Shown here: piece after piece, positions 1-10,232 of the stretch
How positions within the stretch are numbered: position 1 is the first letter of the stretch
Layout of the letters: each line of letters opens with the position of its first letter
Assembly (NCBI RefSeq): GCF_019704555.1
Contig: NZ_AP024745.1
Span: 5,278,501-5,342,500, forward strand
Direction: 5' to 3'
Origin: Actinoplanes sp. L3-i22
GTDB taxonomy: Bacteria > Actinomycetota > Actinomycetes > Mycobacteriales > Micromonosporaceae
Length of the DNA: 64,000 bases
Program-made: the position numbers and the translations under genes
Notes under the pieces: generated by a model
Told to the model about the DNA's origin: nothing
The model's database searches: none
The model's input: the letters and a program-made list of their open reading frames with translations, nothing else

Positions 1-821
1 GTGGTGGCCGCGCCGAAGTGCGCGTCGACCGCGGCGGAGGCCCGGTCGCTGTTGGCGCCGGTGCCCCAGACGTTGTCGGCGTCGGTGAAGACGGCGCAGG
101 TGCCCGAGGTGCGGTTGCCCATGTCGCAGGTGGAGCCGTTGCCGCGGACCGGGTCGGTGAGGCTGAACGCGGTGTCGCCGGCCGTCGTGTCGACCGCGAC
201 CGGGCCGGCGTAGATGCTGTTGCCGGTGCCCGCGACGCTCTCGATCTCGTCGTAGGAGCCGGTGACCTTGCCGGTGCGGGCGTCGGTGACGACGTGCAGG
301 CGCGACGGGGTCTGCCCGTCCGGCAGCCGGCCGCTGACCACGGTCTCCCAGGACAGCACGCCGGTGCCGTGGCCGGCGTCGACGAACAGCTCCGGGGTGC
401 CGGTGCTGGTCACCCTGCCGGTGAACGCGGCGGTGGCGGCCCGGCGGGCCGAGGCCGCGGTGACCTTCGGGGTGGTGGTCAGGCTCAGCGGCGCGGCCAG
501 GCCGACCGAGCTGCCGGCGAAGACACCCTTCGCATCGGTACGGATGATCAGGTCACCGCCGTGCACCCGCAGCCCGTCGTAGGTACGGGTGTAGCGCACG
601 GTGCCGCGGCCGGCGGCGTCGGTCTTGCTGCTGTAGACCTGGTAGGCGTCCTCGGGCGAGGCCTTGACGGCGGCGGGGTGCTGGGCGAGCGCCTGGTCGG
701 CCGCCGCGGTCAGCGACGGTGCCGGGGAGGCGGGCGGGGCGGCCGACACGGTGGTGGCGGTCGCCGCCAGCCCTCCGCCGGCCAGCGTGATGATGCCGGC
801 CAGCGCGGTTGCGATTCTCAC
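1..821 (-). CDS. Secreted M4 (thermolysin-like) metallopeptidase, N-terminal part
   Basis: This gene reads leftward out of the window, so only the first 273 codons are present. The GTG at 821-819 follows a strong AGGAGG ribosome site. The product starts with an Ala/Gly-rich signal peptide ending near VSAAPPAS. It continues through a propeptide of the FTP/PepSY type (YTRTYDGLRVHGGDLIIRTD, then a stretch with SRLHVVTDARTGKVTGSY). It ends in the beginning of the catalytic domain (NSIYAGPV, then SAAVDAHFGAATT, the usual lead-in to the M4 fold). The catalytic HExxH lies outside the window and cannot be checked. Family knowledge makes this an extracellular zinc protease activated by loss of its propeptide. 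The family call is fairly firm because the propeptide and HFGAATT region are characteristic; full length and activity are unknown. Confidence 0.82.
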   Translation of the reverse strand, partial: MRIATALAGIITLAGGGLAATATTVSAAPPASPAPSLTAAADQALAQHPAAVKASPEDAYQVYSSKTDAAGRGTVRYTRTYDGLRVHGGDLIIRTDAKGVFAGSSVGLAAPLSLTTTPKVTAASARRAATAAFTGRVTSTGTPELFVDAGHGTGVLSWETVVSGRLPDGQTPSRLHVVTDARTGKVTGSYDEIESVAGTGNSIYAGPVAVDTTAGDTAFSLTDPVRGNGSTCDMGNRTSGTCAVFTDADNVWGTGANSDRASAAVDAHFGAAT

Positions 822-847
822 TAACGTCCTCCTGCGAATGGGGAAGA

Positions 848-865
848 AGACATCTATTGATGTCT
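848..865. promoter_or_regulatory. Inverted repeat upstream of the M4 peptidase gene
   Basis: AGACATC (848-854) and GATGTCT (859-865) form a perfect 7-bp inverted repeat around TATT, 27 bases before the GTG start of the leftward peptidase gene. It lies in an AT-richer stretch of the 295-base divergent intergenic region (822-1116). It could be an operator or a 5' UTR hairpin. The rest of this intergenic region holds no gene I can support; it must carry the promoters for the peptidase and for the rightward giant gene. Confidence 0.35.
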
Positions 866-1116
866 ATCTTTCTATGCGTGGAGGCTTATGTGTGCCGTTA
901 CGTATGTAAATTTCATGTTCCGGATCGGACAGGCTCCCGCGGGCGCGGGCTGACGCCGTACGCGAGGAAGGGGTTTGGGAATTTGTCTGACTGCAAATGA
1001 CTTGTCTGGATAAACGTGACTATCTGTCATTTTTTCGGTGGATCGCGCATAGCCTGGGACGTGGCGGGCCGGGACGTGCCCGCATGTCGATCTGATCGAA
1101 CAGGGGCACCCGATCC

Positions 1117-4100
1117 GTGCGTGGTTCACTCAGCCGGTTCGCCGCGGCCCTGATGGCCCTCGTGGCCGCCGCGGCCGTGGTCGCCGTCCTGCTGCCCACC
1201 GGGACCGCGGCGCTCGCCGCGCAGACCGTCTGCCCGGCCGCGGTCGCGCTGACCAACGGCGACTTCGAGCAGCCGGTGATCTCCAACGGCGCGGTCTCGA
1301 TCATGTCGCAGTCGCTGGTGCCGGGCTGGCTGACCACCGCGACCGACCAGAAGATCGAGCTCTGGCGGGGCTACGGCGGGGTGGTGCCGGCCTCCGGCAG
1401 CCAGCACGCCGAGCTGAACGCCAACATGGTCTCGACGCTCTACCAGGACCTGCCGACCACTCCCGGACAGACGCTGCGCTGGCAGCTGAGCCACCGCGGC
1501 CGCACCGGCACCGACACCATGGCGGTGATGATCGGGGCGCCGGCCGGGGTGCTCGCCCAGCAGGGGCCGAACATCTCCGACCCGAACACCGCCTGGGGTA
1601 CGTACTCGGGCGTCTACACCGTCCCGGCCGGGCAGACCAGCACCCGGTTCGCGTTCAAGTCGGTCTCGTCGGCCAGCACCACCCCGAGCATCGGCAACTT
1701 CCTCGACGCCATCTCGTTCGGCTCGGCCGCCTGCCTGGGCACCACCACCACGGTCAGCAACGCCACCGGGGCGAGCACCGCGAACGTCGGTGACACGCTC
1801 ACCTACACCGTGACGACCCGCAACAACGGCGGCAACCCGGCGCGGCTGGCGTCGATCAGCGACGCGCTGCCGGCCGGGACCACGTACGTGCCGGGCTCGC
1901 TCAAGTCGATCAGCGGGTCGACGACCGTCAAGCCGACCGACGCCTCCGGTGACGACGCCGGCGAGTACGTCAGCGGCTCGCGGACGGTGAACGTGCGGGT
2001 CGGCTCGGGCGCGAGCAGCTCGGCCGGCGGCACGCTCGGGCCCGGCGACAGCCAGGCGATCTCGTACCAGGTGGTGGTGAACTCGGCCCTGGCCGGGACG
2101 ACGCTGGACAACGACACGACCGCGGCGTACACCGAGACGCTCGCGAACACCCCGGCCACCTCGACGTCGGACACCGCGAGCATCGCGGTCAACCCGGCCG
2201 CCGACCTGTCGGTCACCGCGGCCCAGGTCACCGCGGCCGTGGTCGCCGGCCAGCCGGTCGGCTACACGGTCACCGCGAGCAACGCCGGGCCGAGCGCCGC
2301 GAGCACCGTGCAGCTGATCGGCACGGTCCCGGCCGGACTGACCGGGGTGACCGCCTCGTCGGCCGGCGGCACCTGCACGGTCACCGGCACGAAGGCCGAG
2401 TGCGACTACCCGAGCCTGGCCGCGAACGCCACCCGGACCATGACGATCACCGGCAACGTGCCACCGGGGGAGACGCCGGGCACCACCTACACCCTCGGGG
2501 CGTCGGTGACCAGCGCGACCTACGAGACCAATCAGTCGGACAACTCGGTCTCGGTCAGCAAGGCGGCCACCGCCAGCGCCAACCTGGGCGTGACCATGAC
2601 CTACGCGCCGGCGGTGCCGGTCGCCGGGGACCCGATCACCTACTCCGCGGTGATCACCAACCAGGGCCCGTCGACGGCCCGCAGCCTGGTGCTGTCCGAC
2701 CCGATCCCGAGCAACTCGACGAACGCGTCGGCGACCGTGCCCGGCGGCACCTGCGCGACCACCTCGACCGGCACCATCGAGTGCACCCTGGCCAGCCTGG
2801 CCGCCGGGGCCAGCACCACGGTCACCATCACGATGACGCTGCCGCAGAGCAACCCGACGGTGAACAACGCCGTCTCGCTGACCGCGGCCACCCCGGACCC
2901 GGACGTCAGCAACAACATCGTCACGGTGACCGGGGCCGGCGCGCTGGTCGCCGACATCGGGATCACCCTGAGCCTGGGCACCACCACGGCGTACGCCGGG
3001 GACTCGACCACCTACACCCTGCTGGTGCACAACTACGGCCCGTCGATGGCGGACAACGTCACGTTCGTCCCGGTGCTGCCGCCCGGCGTGTCGATCATCC
3101 GGCCGACCACCGGGCCGTTCGCCGCCTACTGCACCCCGAACGCCTGCACCATCCCGCACCTGCCCAGCGGCGGCACCATCCCGCTGTCCGGCACGATCCA
3201 GCTGTCCCCGGACGCGCAGGCCGGGCCGGGCACCGCGACCGTCCAGGTGATCTCCACGACCACCGACAACAACGCCGCCAACGACAAGCTGACCACCAAC
3301 TTCACCGTGCTGCTGCGCAGCGACCTGCGGGTGACCCAGACGATCACCGACCCGGACCGGGCCGGGGCGAACCTGGTCGCCGGCGAGCACGTCCGCAGCG
3401 TGGTCACGGTGACCAACCAGGGCCAGACCCGGGCCGAGGGCGTCCTGCTGCAGCAGCCGGTCCCGGCCGGGCAGGTGGTCCCGTCGGCGACCACCGCGGC
3501 CGGCAGCTGCACCTTCCAGGGCAGCACCGACGCCTCCGGGATCACCCCGGACGGCGGCCTGCTGATCTGCACCCGGTCCCTGATGGCCACCGGCGCGACC
3601 TGGGACATCACGTTCAACGCCACGCTGCCGGCCGGCTACAGCGGCAGCGGCCTGAGCCGGACCGCGACCGTCTCGGCCACCTCCCCGGACCCGGACGCCA
3701 CCAACGACAGCGCCACCACCACGGTCACCGTCGACCACCTCGCCGACATCGACGTCGCCGCGACCACCGGCACCCCGCACGTGGTGGCCAGCGACCCGGT
3801 CGGGTACACCGTGACCGTCCACAACACCGGCCCGTCCGACGCCACCACGGTGGTGTTCCAGATCCAGCCGCAGACCGGCCTGCTGATCAGCTCCGGGACC
3901 TCCTGGTCCGGCGCGTACGACGCGGGCACCGGCCGCTGGTCGCTGCCGGTGCTGGCGGCCGGCTCGACGCTGACGCTCGCCCTGGGCGGCACCGCGCTGC
4001 AGGCCGGCAGCCCGGCCACCATCGCCCGGCTGCTCTCGGCCGACAGCACCGACCCGGCGAGCGGCAACAACACCGCCCAGGCCACCGTGGTGATCGACCC

Positions 4101-7100
4101 GGCCGCCTCGTCGCTGCGGATCACCGCGGCCGCCACCGTCGCCCCGGCCAGCCGGCAGAACGCGGCGCTGCCCGGCGACGCGGTCACCTACCGGTTCACC
4201 GTCGTCAACGACGGCAACGTGACGATGAGCCAGATCACCGCCGGGGACGCGCTGACCGGCACCGCGACCTGCCCGGGCACGTCGCTGGCCGCGGGCGCGT
4301 CGATGATCTGCACCGGCAGCACGCCGTACACGATCACCCAGACCGACTTCGACGCCCAGGCGCCGGTCTACAACACCGCCACGGTGACCGCGACCCCGCC
4401 GGGCGGCGCCGCGGCGGCCACCTTCGGGCCGGCACCGGTGACCGTCACGCTGGCCACCGGCACCGCGTCGATGCGCGCCACGGTCACCGCCGCGGTCAAC
4501 CCGGCCGGGCACACCGGCGCGGCCCGGGCCGGGGACACGGTCACCTACACCTATCTGCTCACCAACGACGGCAACGCCGCGCTCACCCAGGTCGCCGCCG
4601 CCGACACGCTGGCCGGCGCGGCCGTCTGCCCGGGCAGCACGCTGGCCGTGAACGCGTCGATGACGTGCACGAGCGGCGGCTCGTACACGATCACCCAGGC
4701 CGACGTCGACGGCGGCGGGCCGGTGGTCGACGCCGCCACGCTCACCGCCCGGCTGGTCAACTCCGGCACCACCCGCTCGTTCGGGCCGTTCGCCACCAGC
4801 GTCGCCGTCGCCACCGCCGCGCCCGCGCTGACCGCGGTGGTGACCGCGAGCGTCACGCCGCCGGCGCGGCAGAGCGCCGCCGCCAAGAACGACACCATTT
4901 CCTTCGCGTACGCGGTGACCAACACCGGCAACGTGACGATGACCGGGATCGGGGTGACCGACACCCGCACCGGGATCGCGAACTGCCCCGCCGCGACCCT
5001 GGCCGTCAACGCCACCATGACGTGCACCAGCACCGGCTCGTACACGGTGACCCAGGCCGACCTCGACGCCGGCGCCGCGATCGCCGACAGCGCCACCGTC
5101 ACCGGCCGCGCGCCCGGCGCCGCCACGTCGAGTTACGGCCCGTTCGGCGCGTCGGTCCCGGTCGCCGTGCCGGCCCCGATGCTGGCCGTCGCGGTCACCG
5201 CCGCGGTCAACCCGCTCGCCCGGCAGAACGCCGCGCAGGCCGGCGACACCATCGGCTACACCTACACGGTCACCAACAACGGCAACGTGACGATGTCCAG
5301 CCTGGCGGTCACCGACACCCGGCTCGGCGCCGCCGTCTGCCCGGCCACCACGCTGACCGCCGGCGCCGCGATGACCTGCACCGCGACCGGCTCCTACACG
5401 GTGACCCAGGCCGACCTCGACGCCGGAACCCCGATCGTCGGCACCGCCTCGGTCGCCGGCCGGGCCCCCGGGGCCGGGGTCAGCGCCACCTACGGCCCGG
5501 GCACCGCCGCGGTGACCGTCGCCGCGCCCGCCCCGTCGATCGCGGTCGTGGCCACCACCACGGTCAACCCGGCCGCCCACCAGAGCGCCGTCCGGGTCGG
5601 CGACACCATCGCGCTCACCTGGACCGTCACCAACGACGGCAACGTCACGATGACCGGCATCGCGCTGACCGACCCGCTCGCCGGCACGGTCAACTGCCCC
5701 GGCAGTACGCTGGCCGTCGGCGCGTCGATGACCTGCACCAGCGCGGCGCCGTACACGGTCACCCAGGCCCGGATCGACGCCGGCCTGCCGATCACCGCGA
5801 GCGGCACGGTCAACGCCGGCACCCCGGGCGGCGCCAGCCCGGTGTTCGGGCCGTTCACCGCGAGCGTGAACGTCGCCCCGGCCGTCCCGTCGCTGAGCAT
5901 GTGGGCGACCGCCGTGGTCGCCCCGGCCGCCCGGCAGAACCAGGCGCAGGTCGGCGACACCATCACCTACCAGTACGACGTGATCAACACCGGCAACGTC
6001 ACGATGGGCAGCCTGGCGATCAGCGACACCATCGGCGGGGGCGGCAGCTGCCCCGCCGCCACGCTGGCCGTCGGCGCGTCGATGACCTGCACCGGCGTCG
6101 GGTCCTACACCGTCGTGCAGAACGACATCAACGCCGGCACGCCGATCACCGACGGCGCGGTGCTGACCGCCCGGGCCCCCGGCGCGGCGGTGTCCAGCAC
6201 GTACGCCACCGACACCGACACGGTCGCCCTGGCCCGGGCCGCCGCGTCGCTGACCGTCACCACCACCCCGGCGGTGAGCCCGGTCGCGAACCGGTTCTCC
6301 GCCGCGGCCGGCAACACGATCACCTACAGCTACCTGGTGACCAACAACGGCAACGTGCCGATGACCGCGGTCAGCCTCAGCGACGCGCTGACCGGCGCGG
6401 CCAGCTGCCCCGGCAGCACGCTCGCCGTCGCCGCCGAGATGACCTGCACCAGCGGCACCGCGTACACCGTCACCCAGAACGACGTCGACACCGGCGGGCC
6501 GGTCACGTCCATCGCCACCGCCCTCGGGCAGAGCCCCTCCGACACCTCGGCCCAGCCCTACGGTCCGGTCGCCCTGACCGTGCCGGTCGCCCCGGCCAAC
6601 CCGCTGCTGCAGCTCACCCCGGCCGCCCTCGCCAACGGCGGGAACGTGGGCAACACGGTCGCGTTCACGTACTCGGTGCACAACATCGGCAACGTCACCA
6701 TGGACACGCTGCGGGTCAGCGGCTCGACCGGCGGGGTCGCGACCTGCCTGGCCACCACGCTCGCCGTCGGCGCGACCACCACCTGCACCGGCGGCACGTA
6801 CACCATCGTCCAGGCCGACCTGGACGCCGGCGCCGCGATCTCGGACACCGCCGGCGCGGTCGCCCGGCGCGCCGGAACCCCCACCGACCTGAGCTTCACG
6901 GCGCCGGCCGCCACCGCGGCGGTCGCGGTCGCCGCGCCGTCGCTGACCATCGCCGCCGGCGCGGTCGTCGGCAACCCGGCCCACCAGAGCGCCGTCGCGG
7001 CCGGGGACGTGATCACGTACGCCTTCACGGTCACCAACAACGGCAACGTGACCATGGACAACCTGGCCGTCACCGACACCCTGTCCGGGACGGTCGGCTG

Positions 7101-9393
7101 CCCGGCCGCGCCGCTGCCGGTGAACGGCAGCGTGATCTGCTCCGGCGGGCCGCCGTACGCGGTGACCCAGTCCGACATCGACGCCGGCGCGCCGATCGTG
7201 TCCGACGCCCACGTGCTCGGCCGGCAGGTCGGCTCCCCGGCGCCGCGCTCCTACGGACCCGCCACCACCAGCATCGGCGTCGCCCCGGCGACCCTGGCGC
7301 TGAACGCGGTGGTGACCGCCGTGATCAGCCCGGCCGGGCACCAGAGCGCCGCCGACACCGGTGACACCGTCACCTTCCGGACCGTGCTCACCAACAACGG
7401 CAACCAGACGATCAGCGACCTGGCCGTCAGCGACCCCCGCTCCGGCGGCGCCACCTGCCCGGGCGCCGTCCTGGCCCCCGGCGCGTCGATGACCTGCACC
7501 AGCGCGACGCCGTACACCGTCACCAACGGCGACGTGGACACCAACGCGCCGGTCGTCACCACGGTCGCGGTCACCGGCCGGACGCCCGGGGCGGCGTCCG
7601 CGACCACCCTGACCTCGCCCTCGGCCGGCTTCCCGGTGGTCGCCTCCGGCCCGGCGCTGAGCGTCGCGGCCACCGCCGCGGTCACCCCGGCCGGCCATCA
7701 CGACCAGCTCGTGCTCGGCGACACCATCGCCTACCGCTACACCGTCCGCAACACCGGCAACGTCACCATGGTCGGGATCGCGGTCATCGACACCCGGGCC
7801 GGCGCGGCCACCTGCGCGGCGACCACCCTGGCCGCGGGCGCCAGCACCACCTGCACCGGCGGCGCGGCCTATGCGATCGACCAGCCCGACGTCGAGGCCG
7901 GGACGCCGATCGGCTCCAGCGCCACGGTCCGGGGCCGGGCGGCCGGCACGGTCCCGGTGCTGTCGTTCGGGCCGGCCACCACGACCGAGCAGATGGCGGT
8001 CGCCGCCGACTCGCTCGCGCTGGCCGTCGCCGCGGTGGTGTCCCCGGCCGGCCACCAGCTCGGGGCGGAGGCCGGCGACACCGTCACCTACCGGTACACG
8101 GTCACCAACGACGGCGACGTCGCGGTGACCGGCATCGGCATCAGCGACCCCCGGGCCGGCGCGGCCACCTGCCCGGCCGGGCCGCTCGCCGTGGGCGCGG
8201 TGCTGACCTGCGCGACCACCACGCCGTACCGGGTCACCCAGGCCGACGTCGACGCCGGCGTCGGGCTGCACGACCTGGCGACGGTCAGCGGGCGCCGGCC
8301 CGGCGCCCCGGCCGACGTCGTCTACGACCAGCAGTCGGCGACCGTGCCGGTCGCCGCGGCCCAGGGGAAGATCGACATCGACGTCTCGGCCGTCGTCGAG
8401 CCGCGGACCGTGCCCGGATCGGTCTCCGCGGCCACCGTCATCCTGGGCGCGGCGCCGGCGGCCGGCGACCGCCTGCGCTACCACTACATCGTCACCAACA
8501 ACGGCAACGTCACGATGAGCGGCGTCGGCGTCTTCGACGGGCTGGTCGGCTCGACCACCTGCGTCAGCACCGTCCTGACCGTCCACTCCTCGACGGCCTG
8601 CACCGCCGACCTCGCCTACCTGGTCACCCAGCAGGACATCGACACCGGACGGACGATCACGAACACCGCGGTCGCCAGTGGCCTGGAACCGGGCGCGACC
8701 GCCCGCCTGCAGTCCTCGCCGGGCAAGCTGGACACCTCCGTCGAACCGGCCGCCCCGTCGGTGGCGGCCAGCCAGACGATCGCCTGGAACGACACCGACG
8801 GCGACGGCCGGCCGCTGACCACCGACGACATCACCTCCACGATCGAGGTGGCCAACAACGGCAACGTCACCCTCAACGGCATCGTGCTGACCGGCCTGCC
8901 GGTCGCGGTGACCTGCCCCAGGACGACGCTGGCCCCGGCCGAGAAGATGACCTGCACCTCGGCGGCCTATCACCTGAGCGAGCAGGACATCGCCGCGGGC
9001 ACCAGCTTCCTGGTCAAGGCCGACGCGACCACCCCGACCAAGCCGTCCGGGGTGCAGGCCGAGGCGCCCGGCACGATCACCCCGGCCGCGCCGTCGCCGT
9101 CGGCCGGTCCGTCCGGGACCGGCACGCCCAGCACGCCGGCCACGTCGCCGTCGCGGACCGTCGCGCCGTCGCACACCGCGAAACCCACCCGGTCGCCCGG
9201 CCACAGCGCGCCGGCGTCCCGGCCGGCGTCGCCGTCGCAGCTGCCCGGCGGCGACTCCCCGGGCGGCGGCAGCCCGGTCACCGGCGGCGACTACGCCCGC
9301 CTGCTGGCGATCGGCTGGCTGCTGGTCTCCGGCGGCGCGGTCCTGCTGATCGTCACCCGTCGGCGGGCTCGTCGAACGGATACAGCTCCTTGA
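1117..9393 (+). CDS. Giant repeat-rich cell-surface protein (DUF11-type repeats)
   Basis: The 2758-residue product starts (GTG) with a signal peptide (hydrophobic run LMALVAAAAVVAVLLP, then ALAAQ). Next comes a beta-rich domain of about 165 residues beginning NGDFEQP. Several DUF11-type beta-sandwich repeats follow to about residue 1000 (signatures such as YTVTASNAGPSAAS). Then there are 14 tandem units of about 119 residues, each with a TNxGNVTM-like core, a CP...LAxGASMTCT segment and a YTVTQADxDAG segment. The tail is Ser/Pro/Thr-rich and ends in SPVTGG, a hydrophobic helix and RRRARR, the layout of a sortase-sorted protein with a variant LPxTG motif. It is probably a stalk-like wall protein or adhesin; the ligand is unknown. 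A class F sortase is encoded at 54757-55428. The last 41 bases overlap the convergent glycosyltransferase gene. Confidence 0.85.
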   Translation: MRGSLSRFAAALMALVAAAAVVAVLLPTGTAALAAQTVCPAAVALTNGDFEQPVISNGAVSIMSQSLVPGWLTTATDQKIELWRGYGGVVPASGSQHAELNANMVSTLYQDLPTTPGQTLRWQLSHRGRTGTDTMAVMIGAPAGVLAQQGPNISDPNTAWGTYSGVYTVPAGQTSTRFAFKSVSSASTTPSIGNFLDAISFGSAACLGTTTTVSNATGASTANVGDTLTYTVTTRNNGGNPARLASISDALPAGTTYVPGSLKSISGSTTVKPTDASGDDAGEYVSGSRTVNVRVGSGASSSAGGTLGPGDSQAISYQVVVNSALAGTTLDNDTTAAYTETLANTPATSTSDTASIAVNPAADLSVTAAQVTAAVVAGQPVGYTVTASNAGPSAASTVQLIGTVPAGLTGVTASSAGGTCTVTGTKAECDYPSLAANATRTMTITGNVPPGETPGTTYTLGASVTSATYETNQSDNSVSVSKAATASANLGVTMTYAPAVPVAGDPITYSAVITNQGPSTARSLVLSDPIPSNSTNASATVPGGTCATTSTGTIECTLASLAAGASTTVTITMTLPQSNPTVNNAVSLTAATPDPDVSNNIVTVTGAGALVADIGITLSLGTTTAYAGDSTTYTLLVHNYGPSMADNVTFVPVLPPGVSIIRPTTGPFAAYCTPNACTIPHLPSGGTIPLSGTIQLSPDAQAGPGTATVQVISTTTDNNAANDKLTTNFTVLLRSDLRVTQTITDPDRAGANLVAGEHVRSVVTVTNQGQTRAEGVLLQQPVPAGQVVPSATTAAGSCTFQGSTDASGITPDGGLLICTRSLMATGATWDITFNATLPAGYSGSGLSRTATVSATSPDPDATNDSATTTVTVDHLADIDVAATTGTPHVVASDPVGYTVTVHNTGPSDATTVVFQIQPQTGLLISSGTSWSGAYDAGTGRWSLPVLAAGSTLTLALGGTALQAGSPATIARLLSADSTDPASGNNTAQATVVIDPAASSLRITAAATVAPASRQNAALPGDAVTYRFTVVNDGNVTMSQITAGDALTGTATCPGTSLAAGASMICTGSTPYTITQTDFDAQAPVYNTATVTATPPGGAAAATFGPAPVTVTLATGTASMRATVTAAVNPAGHTGAARAGDTVTYTYLLTNDGNAALTQVAAADTLAGAAVCPGSTLAVNASMTCTSGGSYTITQADVDGGGPVVDAATLTARLVNSGTTRSFGPFATSVAVATAAPALTAVVTASVTPPARQSAAAKNDTISFAYAVTNTGNVTMTGIGVTDTRTGIANCPAATLAVNATMTCTSTGSYTVTQADLDAGAAIADSATVTGRAPGAATSSYGPFGASVPVAVPAPMLAVAVTAAVNPLARQNAAQAGDTIGYTYTVTNNGNVTMSSLAVTDTRLGAAVCPATTLTAGAAMTCTATGSYTVTQADLDAGTPIVGTASVAGRAPGAGVSATYGPGTAAVTVAAPAPSIAVVATTTVNPAAHQSAVRVGDTIALTWTVTNDGNVTMTGIALTDPLAGTVNCPGSTLAVGASMTCTSAAPYTVTQARIDAGLPITASGTVNAGTPGGASPVFGPFTASVNVAPAVPSLSMWATAVVAPAARQNQAQVGDTITYQYDVINTGNVTMGSLAISDTIGGGGSCPAATLAVGASMTCTGVGSYTVVQNDINAGTPITDGAVLTARAPGAAVSSTYATDTDTVALARAAASLTVTTTPAVSPVANRFSAAAGNTITYSYLVTNNGNVPMTAVSLSDALTGAASCPGSTLAVAAEMTCTSGTAYTVTQNDVDTGGPVTSIATALGQSPSDTSAQPYGPVALTVPVAPANPLLQLTPAALANGGNVGNTVAFTYSVHNIGNVTMDTLRVSGSTGGVATCLATTLAVGATTTCTGGTYTIVQADLDAGAAISDTAGAVARRAGTPTDLSFTAPAATAAVAVAAPSLTIAAGAVVGNPAHQSAVAAGDVITYAFTVTNNGNVTMDNLAVTDTLSGTVGCPAAPLPVNGSVICSGGPPYAVTQSDIDAGAPIVSDAHVLGRQVGSPAPRSYGPATTSIGVAPATLALNAVVTAVISPAGHQSAADTGDTVTFRTVLTNNGNQTISDLAVSDPRSGGATCPGAVLAPGASMTCTSATPYTVTNGDVDTNAPVVTTVAVTGRTPGAASATTLTSPSAGFPVVASGPALSVAATAAVTPAGHHDQLVLGDTIAYRYTVRNTGNVTMVGIAVIDTRAGAATCAATTLAAGASTTCTGGAAYAIDQPDVEAGTPIGSSATVRGRAAGTVPVLSFGPATTTEQMAVAADSLALAVAAVVSPAGHQLGAEAGDTVTYRYTVTNDGDVAVTGIGISDPRAGAATCPAGPLAVGAVLTCATTTPYRVTQADVDAGVGLHDLATVSGRRPGAPADVVYDQQSATVPVAAAQGKIDIDVSAVVEPRTVPGSVSAATVILGAAPAAGDRLRYHYIVTNNGNVTMSGVGVFDGLVGSTTCVSTVLTVHSSTACTADLAYLVTQQDIDTGRTITNTAVASGLEPGATARLQSSPGKLDTSVEPAAPSVAASQTIAWNDTDGDGRPLTTDDITSTIEVANNGNVTLNGIVLTGLPVAVTCPRTTLAPAEKMTCTSAAYHLSEQDIAAGTSFLVKADATTPTKPSGVQAEAPGTITPAAPSPSAGPSGTGTPSTPATSPSRTVAPSHTAKPTRSPGHSAPASRPASPSQLPGGDSPGGGSPVTGGDYARLLAIGWLLVSGGAVLLIVTRRRARRTDTAP
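4130..9020 (+). repeat. 14 tandem ~357-bp coding repeats
   Basis: Within the giant surface-protein gene, 14 copies of a unit of about 357 bp (119 codons) follow each other. They can be counted by the recurring GN[VDQ]-containing core: VVNDGNVTM near 4201, LTNDGNAAL near 4560, VTNTGNVTM near 4915, and so on to VANNGNVTL near 8850. The copies are diverged at both DNA and protein level, so this is an old expansion and not a recent perfect duplication. Copy number could still vary between strains by recombination. Confidence 0.8.
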
Positions 9394-10222
9394 GGTTGCG
9401 GATCACGTCGTTGATCCGCTCGGTCGCCGCGTTCCGGGAGGAGATGCGTTCCATCCGCAGCAGGCCGCGGGGCCCGACCATCCGGTGGTAGTGCAGCACC
9501 CGGGGCTCGGCGTAGCGCCGCCCGCTGCCGCGCAGCGCGGCACTGCTGCCGCGGGTGTGGTAGTTCAGGTCGATCGGCAGGTAGTCGACCGTGTGCCCGA
9601 GGTGCTCGCAGGCGATCGCGAACGAGACCTGGTCGGCGAACATGTGCGCCGGGCCGAGCAGCTCGATCCGGTCGAGAAGCCAGCGGTTCCAGGTCGACCA
9701 GGCGTCGCCGAACTCGGCGAACAACCGTCCCGGCAGGACGTAGAGCCCGCCGTTGCAGAACGCGGCCGGCGTCGGCTCGCCGTTGCCGGCCAGCACCCGG
9801 CGCCCCGGCAGCCGCAGGCCCGCCTCGGCGAACAGCGCCGCCCACTGCTCCTCGCGCAGCTGCGGCCGCTGGGCGATCCGGGCCCGGATCCGGTCGCCGC
9901 GCAGCCACGGGGTGATCGGCGCGGCGAAGGCGAGGTCGCAGTCGCAGAGCACCACGTGGCCGGCCCCGCCCAGCGCGCCGCTGCCGAACTGGGCGAGCTT
10001 GTTCGAGTACGGATGCCGCTCGTCGAACGCCTCGACCGGCACCACCTGAACGCCCCAGGAGCCGAGCAGCTCGCGCAGCCGCGGATCACCGTCGCCGATC
10101 GTGTGCACGACCAGCGACTCGGCACTCTGCAGGCCGTAGATCATCAGGCTGGCCGCCCAGAGCAGCGCCTGCCGGGCGAACCGCGGGTCGTCGTCCACGA
10201 CACAGGAGAAACGGGCTGTCAC
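9353..10222 (-). CDS. GT8-like glycosyltransferase / nucleotide-sugar transferase
   Basis: The 289-residue product has the layout of a GT-A-fold enzyme. An N-terminal strand (RFSCVVDDD) is followed by a CDCDLAF motif (DxD, normally the metal/nucleotide-sugar site) and an FCNGGLYVL segment like the acceptor loop of GT8 and related families. I chose the GTG at 10222, 10 bases after the stop of the upstream sulfotransferase with a GAGG site overlapping that stop. A longer in-frame start at 10270 would run into the sulfotransferase gene. It is cotranscribed with the sulfotransferase at 10233-11171, so it may glycosylate the product of the neighbouring assembly line or prepare a sugar acceptor; that link is inference. 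Donor sugar unknown. The 3' end overlaps the giant surface-protein gene by 41 bases, convergently. Confidence 0.65.
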   Translation of the reverse strand: MTARFSCVVDDDPRFARQALLWAASLMIYGLQSAESLVVHTIGDGDPRLRELLGSWGVQVVPVEAFDERHPYSNKLAQFGSGALGGAGHVVLCDCDLAFAAPITPWLRGDRIRARIAQRPQLREEQWAALFAEAGLRLPGRRVLAGNGEPTPAAFCNGGLYVLPGRLFAEFGDAWSTWNRWLLDRIELLGPAHMFADQVSFAIACEHLGHTVDYLPIDLNYHTRGSSAALRGSGRRYAEPRVLHYHRMVGPRGLLRMERISSRNAATERINDVIRNLKELYPFDEPADG

Positions 10223-10232
10223 GACGCCCGCC

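Noticed and set aside
4130..9020. CRISPR-like periodicity
   Set aside because: The ~357-bp period is a coding repeat of protein units with diverged copies; there are no short identical repeats with unique spacers.
1126..9204. A 2692-codon open frame on the minus strand opposite the giant surface-protein gene
   Set aside because: Its translation is Arg/Gly/Asp/Val-rich with no domain or signal, as expected for the antisense of a GC-rich gene; the plus strand carries signal peptide, repeats and anchor.
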